Shown in pieces: positions 32,080 to 37,021 of a stretch of 37,021 nucleotides of DNA. Both the position numbers and the translations under genes were made by a program. Numbering within the stretch: the stretch's first letter is position 1; each line of letters begins with the position of its first letter. A model generated the notes under the pieces. That model did no database searches and had not been told where the DNA came from. It saw only the letters and a program-made list of their open reading frames with translations. The stretch covers positions 1 through 37,021 of the forward strand of contig JASHQB010000342.1 in the NCBI GenBank assembly GCA_030037775.1, written 5' to 3'. Source of the stretch: Candidatus Acidiferrales bacterium. Its GTDB lineage: Bacteria > Acidobacteriota > Terriglobia > Acidiferrales > UBA7541.

Positions 32080-33300
32080 ATGGCTACTTTTCCCACGATC
32101 CGAACCGCATCGGCGCCGGCAAAGCGCCCTGTGCCCCGTTCGGTCGAATCCAGCCTCACTCTTTTTCCCGCCGCCGCTCCCAACGGTTCGAGTGAGCCTC
32201 GCAGTGCTTCTCCGCCCCCTCCGGCTGATCGCCGGAGTTGGAAGCCTGCGGACGAACTGGTAGGTATCGCGCGCCTCGCCGCATCTTCCCCTTTGACTGA
32301 CGCCAAACGTGGCACCGAGTATTTCGTCCTGCCAGTGCGCTCCATTCTGAACCGCTGCGATTCTCCACGGGTCCCTTTTGGCTGGACCATCAATCCCTAC
32401 CGTGGATGCGAATTCGGCTGCAAGTACTGTTACGCGCGCTATACCCACGAATATATGGAGCTTGAGGGCGGCGATTTCGAGCGCAAGATTTATGTGAAGG
32501 AAAACGCCAGCGCCCTCGTCGAGCGCGATTTGCGCAACGAGAAAATCTGGGGCGATCATATCGCCATCGGCACCGCCACCGATCCCTATCAGCCCGCCGA
32601 GCAGGAATATCAAGTCACTCAATCGATCCTGAAGCAGATGGTCGCCCGCGATGGCCTGAGCCTTTCCATCACCACCAAGTCCAATCGCGTCGTCCGCGAC
32701 GTCGACCTGCTGAAGCAAATTTCATCGCGTTCGTCCCTGAGCATCAATCTGTCGGTCACCACCCTGAACCCCCGTCTCGCGCGTCTGCTCGAACCGCGCG
32801 CTCCTCGCCCGGATCTGCGCCTCGCCGCCGTCGAGCGCCTGCGCACGGCGGGAATCGACGCCGGAGTTCTGGCCATGCCCATCGTGCCGGGAATCACCGA
32901 CGGCGAAGAGGCTCTCGACTCTTTGGCGCACGCCGCGCGCGACGCTGGAGCCTTGTGGTTCGCCGGGCGCGTGCTCTTTCTGATGCCTTCCGCACTCAAG
33001 CAATTCATTCCCTTTGTCGAAGCGAAGTTCCCCAAGCTCGCCCGCCGCTACAAGGATTGGTATGTGAGTCACGGAAACGCGCCGGAGGCTTACCGCCGCG
33101 AAATCTCTGAGCGCGTCGAGCGCTTGCGAAAAAAGTACGGTTTCGATACGCGTCCCGACCGCAGCGGTTCTGACGCTCGCGCATGGCGCTCCCCGCAAAT
33201 GAGCTTGGCGCTCGGCACGCAACTGCGCGGCTGTACCGCCACGTCTGAATTTCCCGGCTTGCCGCGCGTGGGGAAAGCCCTCAAGGCAGCCTCAGGGTAG
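32080..33300 (+). CDS. Radical SAM protein, spore-photoproduct-lyase-like family
   Basis: The 406-residue protein has the [4Fe-4S]/SAM motif C110-x3-C114-x2-C117 in 'RGCEFGCKYCYARYTHEY', followed by 'ATDPYQPAEQEYQVTQSIL', 'LSITTKSNRVVRDVDLL' and 'LSVTTLNPRLARLLEPRAP'. These fit the SPL-like (SplB/Rv2578c-type) group, which is related to the spore photoproduct repair enzyme but whose members in non-sporulating bacteria have no proven substrate. The first 60 residues are a Pro/Ser/Ala-rich, probably unstructured head. ATG 32080 is preferred because a promoter overlaps the earlier in-frame GTG. Its last bases overlap the stop of the opposite gene by nine bases. Confidence 0.85.
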   Translation: MATFPTIRTASAPAKRPVPRSVESSLTLFPAAAPNGSSEPRSASPPPPADRRSWKPADELVGIARLAASSPLTDAKRGTEYFVLPVRSILNRCDSPRVPFGWTINPYRGCEFGCKYCYARYTHEYMELEGGDFERKIYVKENASALVERDLRNEKIWGDHIAIGTATDPYQPAEQEYQVTQSILKQMVARDGLSLSITTKSNRVVRDVDLLKQISSRSSLSINLSVTTLNPRLARLLEPRAPRPDLRLAAVERLRTAGIDAGVLAMPIVPGITDGEEALDSLAHAARDAGALWFAGRVLFLMPSALKQFIPFVEAKFPKLARRYKDWYVSHGNAPEAYRREISERVERLRKKYGFDTRPDRSGSDARAWRSPQMSLALGTQLRGCTATSEFPGLPRVGKALKAASG

Positions 33301-33966
33301 GATGATGCGCGGAGCCCCGCGCTCCGCTGCGGCCTGTGCCGCTGGGAATTGGGCGTAGAGAAAATCCAGAAATCCCCGCGCCTTCGGCCGGCCGTTTGTC
33401 TCGCGCGCTCCCAAACGCAGAAAGAAAACCAGCAGCCGGAAGATTTCCGAATCTTTCAGCGTCGTAAATCCGCTCTGTTGCGACTTCTGCTTCTTGAATT
33501 CCTGTAACGCCTCCGCCAGATGCGTGTACAGCGCGCGCGGCATCGGCGCATCCGGCGGTCGCTCGAAATAAATTCCGGATTCCAGCGTGCGATACGCTTC
33601 GGCCAACGCCCGCAGCGCTGCCAAAATCTCCGGGTCGCGCAGACCGTCGTTCTGTTGCGCGAAACCGATCACCGCCAGGCCAATCGCCGAAAGCCCTTCC
33701 GGGTGTCGCCGCAGAACTTCCGGCGAGAATTCTACGTCGGGAAACGGAGCCGTTTCCATCTCTGGCGGTTTGCGGTGTTCCACTTCATATCGCCGCGCGG
33801 AGATCAAGTGGGTGCAGTCGGGTGCGCAATCGATGGTCACTTCGCGCTGCGTCCCGCAGCAGATCGCGCAAATTCGTTCGCCCTTTGCCGGACAGAATCG
33901 TTTCGGCGGCCGCTTCTCGCAGATCGGACAGCTCACAATTTCTCCGGATGGCAGAGGAAGAGTCAT
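33292..33966 (-). CDS. Cys-rich N-terminal (putative zinc-binding) protein of unknown function
   Basis: The 224-residue protein has eight cysteines within the first 51 residues (13, 16, 25, 33, 36, 37, 47, 51): CPIC, FCPAKGERICAICCG, and DCAPDCTHL. The spacing suggests one or two structural zinc sites. The remainder is alpha-helical without a signal peptide or membrane helix, including 'YRTLESGIYFERPP' and 'EIFRLLVFFLRLGARETNGRPKARGFLDFL'. I recall similar Cys heads in hypothetical proteins of acidobacteria and other environmental phyla but no known role. It converges with and overlaps the radical SAM gene by nine bases. The following 193-base gap (33967-34159) holds no gene I can support. 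Confidence 0.8.
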   Translation of the reverse strand: MTLPLPSGEIVSCPICEKRPPKRFCPAKGERICAICCGTQREVTIDCAPDCTHLISARRYEVEHRKPPEMETAPFPDVEFSPEVLRRHPEGLSAIGLAVIGFAQQNDGLRDPEILAALRALAEAYRTLESGIYFERPPDAPMPRALYTHLAEALQEFKKQKSQQSGFTTLKDSEIFRLLVFFLRLGARETNGRPKARGFLDFLYAQFPAAQAAAERGAPRIILP

Positions 33967-34159
33967 TCAGGGTACGGGATTCACTGCATGCAGGCAAGCT
34001 CAGGCGGTGGCGCGTTTTGCCGCCAACGCGAAACGTCAACGCAACACTACGCCGCGCAGCGTTCGGGCTGCCGCGCTGGCCGCTTCCTTTTCGAGAATAT
34101 CAATCGCGGGCGGAACGGTCCGCCACGGACAATCTCACTGCGTCGCGAACTTTCCCCTG

Positions 34160-34888
34160 CTATTTCGCGTCGGAATGGTTCTTCGGCGAATGCTTTTGCA
34201 GCGTATCGATCATCAATTGCGCCGCTTGGGGCACGCCCACCGCGCCTTTCAGCACGATGTCCTTGGCGTCGATCTTCTTGCCATAAACCGCTTCATTTCC
34301 GCTGTTGTCCGGACGCAGCGTCGAGCCTTCCAGTGATACGCCGGCGAACAATCCGCGCGATCGCGAATAGGTCAAAATCTCCGCGCGGAGAGTCGCGTCG
34401 GTAGCCGCCGCCGCGTCGCGCCCCTTGGGCCCCGCTGCCGCCGCGGCATCCGCGCCCAGTTTCACCTTGCTCGTCAAAATGCCGTTCGCTCCGCGCGGGT
34501 TCATCACCAGCAGCACAAAATCCGTCGCCTGCCCGCCGAGCTGGAATCCCACGCCGCCGCCCTCCAGCGCCATCATCGTCGGCGCGCCCCATGGCCCTTG
34601 AAAATTTGGTCCGCTCCGGCAGGTCATCGCGCCACGGCCGTAACTGCCGCTGATCCCGATTGCGAACTTGAGTACGGACGGAATCACGATCACGCAGTCC
34701 GCCTTGTCCAACAAATCCTGGGGAATATCGTCGGGAATGTCGAGAATCTCCTTCATTACTTCCCCGGCGTTCTGCAGCCGTTGTTCGTCCTTGTTCGGTT
34801 TATCGGCCGCATGCGCTCGCGGCGCGGTCAACAAAGTCGGCAACCCGGTAAGCACGACTCCCAGAACCAATGTGAACATTCTCCGCAT
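34160..34888 (-). CDS. Secreted SYLF-domain (Ysc84-like) lipid-binding protein
   Basis: The 242-residue protein has a signal peptide (MRRMFTLVLGVVLTG ... ending AHAA) and a SYLF/Ysc84 domain: 'IPDDIPQDLLDKADCVIVIPSVLKFAIGISGSYGRGAMTCR', 'GPWGAPTMMALEGGGVGFQLGGQATDFVLLVMN', 'VKLGADAAAAAGPKGRDAAAATDA' and 'SRSRGLFAGVSLEGSTLRPD'. The domain binds phosphoinositides in eukaryotes; the bacterial role is unknown. The ATG at 34888 has GAGGAGG nine bases upstream, better than the one at 34915. It diverges from dacB. Confidence 0.9.
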   Translation of the reverse strand: MRRMFTLVLGVVLTGLPTLLTAPRAHAADKPNKDEQRLQNAGEVMKEILDIPDDIPQDLLDKADCVIVIPSVLKFAIGISGSYGRGAMTCRSGPNFQGPWGAPTMMALEGGGVGFQLGGQATDFVLLVMNPRGANGILTSKVKLGADAAAAAGPKGRDAAAATDATLRAEILTYSRSRGLFAGVSLEGSTLRPDNSGNEAVYGKKIDAKDIVLKGAVGVPQAAQLMIDTLQKHSPKNHSDAK

Positions 34889-35026
34889 CGTAGAAAGCCT
34901 CCTCGGCTGGCGCACATCTTAAGTCAATCCGGCTGCGCTTCACAAGGACGCCGCGCGATTGCCCGCCAGTATTGGTTCCGTGAAAATATCGAGCGCGCGC
35001 CACGGATGCGCCGCTGCCAAATAGCA

Positions 35027-35032
35027 TATAAT
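35027..35032 (+). promoter_or_regulatory. Consensus -10 box (TATAAT) before the PBP4-type gene
   Basis: A perfect TATAAT lies 45 bases before GTG 35078, giving a leader of about 39 nt that includes CGGAG. No -35 match is visible at the right distance. Confidence 0.4.
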
Positions 35033-35077
35033 CGCCCGCTGGATTTGAACTCCAGCGATTTTTCGAACGGAGATTTC

Positions 35078-36694
35078 GTGTACCCGAAGACGATTCGCAT
35101 CGGCATTCTCGCGGCACTGATTTCGTACGCCGTCGCCCTTCCGGCTTTTGCCCAGAAGTCCAAGAAAAAATCCGCGCCGCGCATCGCGCCCGGCATTGCC
35201 CAATTCCAGCACGACGTTGACGCGGCCCTCGCTGATCCCAGCGCGCAAAAAGCCTTTCTCGGTGCGCTCATTGTCGATGCCGAAACCAAGCAGCCTATCT
35301 ACGGATTGAACGCGGATCGCTATTTCACTCCCGCGTCGAACACAAAATTGTTCACCACCGCACTTGCTTTGGCGACGCTCGGCCCGGACTATCGCTTCCG
35401 CACCACCATCGAAACTCGCGGCACCCTGGATCCATCCGGCCGCCTGCGCGGCGACCTGATTCTGGTCGGGCGCGGCGATCCCGACTTTTCCAATCGCCGC
35501 ATTCCCTACGATGCAACCAACCCCATCGATGGCCCTTCCGACAAACCGTTGGCCGAACTCGTCGACGCCCTGGTCGCAAAAGGCCTCAAGGAAATTGACG
35601 GCGACATTGACGGCGACGATTCTTACTTTCCTTACGATCCTTATCCCCGGGGCTGGAGCATTGGCGATTTGCCCGAGGATTACGGCGCCGCCGTCAGCGC
35701 CATCTGTTTCGACGACAACGGCCTCGATGTGAAGGTCACGCCCGGCAATCAGCTCGGCGCATCCGCTTGGGTCACCGTCGAGCCTTGGCCCGGCTATGAC
35801 GTCTACGATTACGGAATCACCACCGGCGCCACCGATTCGCCTCCGGACTTCCATATGGTTGCCGAGCCCGGCCCCAAGAAATCTCTTCTGCGCGGCTCGA
35901 TTCCTTTCGGCCACGTAACCATGGATCTGCCCGCCGCCATGCCCGATCCCGCGGATTACACCGCTCACGTGCTGAAGCAAATGCTCTCGGCGCGCGGCAT
36001 CCGCGTCACCGGGGACGCCCGCGCGCAGCACGCCTCGCCTCCTCCCGAGAATCCGCCCACCGACTCGCCCTCGCCGGCGCTGTCGTCAGACGCTGCTGCT
36101 CCCGCGCCTCTTGTCCTTGCTGAGCACGATTCGCCGCCATTGATTGAAATCGTTCGCGTCTTGAACAAAGTCAGCGAGAACCTGCACGCCGAAATTCTTT
36201 TGCGCACCGTGGCGAAACAGCAGACCGGAATGGCCTCCTTGGCCGGAGGGCTGGCCGTCGAGCAGAAATTCCTCACGTCGATTGGCGTCCAGCCCGGAGA
36301 TGTTGTCGTGGACGACGGTTCAGGATTGTCTCGCGGGAACCTGGTCACGCCCCGCGCCGTCGTGGCCTTGCTTGAATACGCGCAGCAGCAGCCTTGGGGC
36401 GCTGCTTTCATCACCACTTTGCCCGTTGCCGGCGTCGACGGCACTCTCGAACATCGCCTCATCGACACGCCGGCGCAAGGCCGTATTCAGGCCAAGACCG
36501 GCTCGGTCGAACATACCCAGGCCGTTTCCGGTTTTGCCACCACGCTTCACGGCGAGCGCCTGGTTTTTTCCATGTTCGATAATCACAACGGCGGGCCCAC
36601 TCGCGACGCGGTCAAAGTTCTCGATGCCATCGCCGTGGCCATGATCCAGGATCTTGGCGCCCCCGCGAAGAAGCCTTCGAAAAAACACAAATGA
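35078..36694 (+). CDS. dacB: D-alanyl-D-alanine carboxypeptidase/endopeptidase (PBP4, peptidase S13)
   Basis: This periplasmic low-molecular-mass penicillin-binding protein trims or cleaves peptidoglycan cross-links. The 538 residues have a signal peptide ending AFA near residue 25 and the three active-site motifs: SNTK (S87, K90), SEN (366-368) and KTG (473-475). 'LILVGRGDPDFSNR' and 'DDGSGLSRGNLVTPRAVV' are S13 family signatures. A Pro/Ser-rich insert at about 318-345 (ASPPPENPPTDSPSPALSS) lies just before the SEN motif, and the tail is Lys-rich. GTG 35078 has CGGAG five bases upstream; the 160-codon extension to 34598 is antisense to the SYLF gene and spurious. The stop overlaps the next start (ATGA). 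Confidence 0.94.
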   Translation: MYPKTIRIGILAALISYAVALPAFAQKSKKKSAPRIAPGIAQFQHDVDAALADPSAQKAFLGALIVDAETKQPIYGLNADRYFTPASNTKLFTTALALATLGPDYRFRTTIETRGTLDPSGRLRGDLILVGRGDPDFSNRRIPYDATNPIDGPSDKPLAELVDALVAKGLKEIDGDIDGDDSYFPYDPYPRGWSIGDLPEDYGAAVSAICFDDNGLDVKVTPGNQLGASAWVTVEPWPGYDVYDYGITTGATDSPPDFHMVAEPGPKKSLLRGSIPFGHVTMDLPAAMPDPADYTAHVLKQMLSARGIRVTGDARAQHASPPPENPPTDSPSPALSSDAAAPAPLVLAEHDSPPLIEIVRVLNKVSENLHAEILLRTVAKQQTGMASLAGGLAVEQKFLTSIGVQPGDVVVDDGSGLSRGNLVTPRAVVALLEYAQQQPWGAAFITTLPVAGVDGTLEHRLIDTPAQGRIQAKTGSVEHTQAVSGFATTLHGERLVFSMFDNHNGGPTRDAVKVLDAIAVAMIQDLGAPAKKPSKKHK

Positions 36695-37021
36695 GGAATT
36701 CCGGCGCGCCGGCCAAAATCATCACTGTGTTTGGCAGCTCGCGCCCTCGCGAAGGCGATTCGCACTACGCTCTCGCTCAGGAACTCGGCGCGCAACTCGC
36801 CTCTCGCGGATTCACCATCTGCAGCCGCGGCTATGGCGGGGTGATGGAAGCCGTCTCCCGCGGTGCCAAGGAAGCAGGTGGGAAGGTCCTTGGCATCACC
36901 GCTGAATTCTTCAACGCCTCCGCCAACCGCTGGGTCGACGAAATCATTTCCGTGAAAACCTGGCAGGAGCGCCTGTTCGCCCTCATCGAACGCGCCTCAG
37001 GCTACGTCGCCTGTCCCGGCG
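36691..37021 (+). CDS. LOG-family (lysine decarboxylase-like) protein, N-terminal part (3' end outside window)
   Basis: The first 110 residues run to the window edge. 'ITVFGSSRPREGDSHYALAQELGAQLASRGFTICSRGYGGVMEAV' and 'GAKEAGGKVLGIT ... WVDEIISVKTWQERLFALI ... GYVACPG' are the Rossmann-like nucleotide-binding motifs of the LOG/TIGR00730 group, whose characterised members release cytokinin bases or hydrolyse AMP-type nucleotides. The diagnostic PGGxGTxxE is cut by the window end after PG. The ATG overlaps the dacB stop by one frame-shifted ATGA, indicating translational coupling. Confidence 0.88.
   Translation, partial: MRNSGAPAKIITVFGSSRPREGDSHYALAQELGAQLASRGFTICSRGYGGVMEAVSRGAKEAGGKVLGITAEFFNASANRWVDEIISVKTWQERLFALIERASGYVACPG

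Noticed and set aside
34598-35077. 160-codon in-frame extension upstream of dacB
   Set aside because: It is antisense to the SYLF gene, has no domain, and the signal peptide begins at GTG 35078 with its own SD and TATAAT.
1-37021. tRNA, rRNA, CRISPR array, insertion sequence, prophage or defence island
   Set aside because: I looked through the gaps and gene products and saw no cloverleaf-like gene, spaced repeat array, transposase, integrase, restriction or toxin-antitoxin gene. Without a covariance search small RNAs cannot be excluded.

Overview
The window reads as a GC-rich bacterial chromosome segment, most likely from an acidobacterium. This assignment rests on the gene repertoire, not on any marker RNA. 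The clearest pointers are a lipoprotein of the 'LTYHDDNARTG' beta-propeller type that is abundant in Acidobacteriota, two very large secreted BNR/VPS10-like propeller proteins, a stand-alone MglA GTPase, and much secreted protein content. No tRNA, rRNA, CRISPR array, insertion sequence, integrase or phage gene was seen. Genes are dense on both strands, and several convergent pairs almost touch or overlap at their stop codons.

Layout. 1-9.8 kb: the 3' end of one BNR/VPS10-like gene, a phospholipid-methyltransferase-like gene, a two-gene molybdenum hydroxylase operon (2Fe-2S small subunit and Tat-exported large subunit), an AlkD-type DNA glycosylase, a complete BNR/VPS10-like paralogue on the opposite strand, and an LCM-family methyltransferase. 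9.8-15.3 kb: the propeller lipoprotein, nadC-nadA (quinolinate to nicotinate mononucleotide), a STAS protein and a secreted acetamidase/formamidase-like enzyme. 15.6-24 kb is rich in signalling genes: a hybrid histidine kinase interrupted by an in-frame amber codon, a response regulator-diguanylate cyclase broken by a one-base frameshift, citrate synthase, a membrane diguanylate cyclase, endonuclease V, a second STAS protein and MglA. 24-37 kb is mostly housekeeping: TPR protein-yvcK, glutamate dehydrogenase, class II aldolase, a small secreted protein, ruvA-ruvB-folK, a receiver-like protein lacking its phospho-acceptor Asp, a spore-photoproduct-lyase-like radical SAM protein, a Cys-rich protein, a SYLF protein, a PBP4-type D,D-carboxypeptidase and the start of a LOG-family gene.

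How the genes work together. xdh-like small and large subunits form one enzyme. NadA and NadC catalyse consecutive NAD steps. RuvA and RuvB form the Holliday-junction motor and share an operon with folK. AlkD, EndoV, RuvAB and perhaps the SPL-like protein give the window several DNA-repair functions. The kinase, response regulator and two GGDEF proteins point to c-di-GMP signalling.

The observations most worth checking are: (1) two separate lesions in adjacent genes of the kinase/cyclase cassette, each of which would restore a canonical protein if undone; (2) an 11-nt-phased GCGAA repeat wrapped around a strong promoter before the radical SAM gene, with the GAAC-N7-GAAY-like geometry of some direct-repeat LexA boxes; and (3) four genes without Shine-Dalgarno sequences whose -10 boxes lie 6-9 nt before the start codon, as expected for leaderless mRNAs. 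I found no clearly new multi-gene defence or biosynthetic system.
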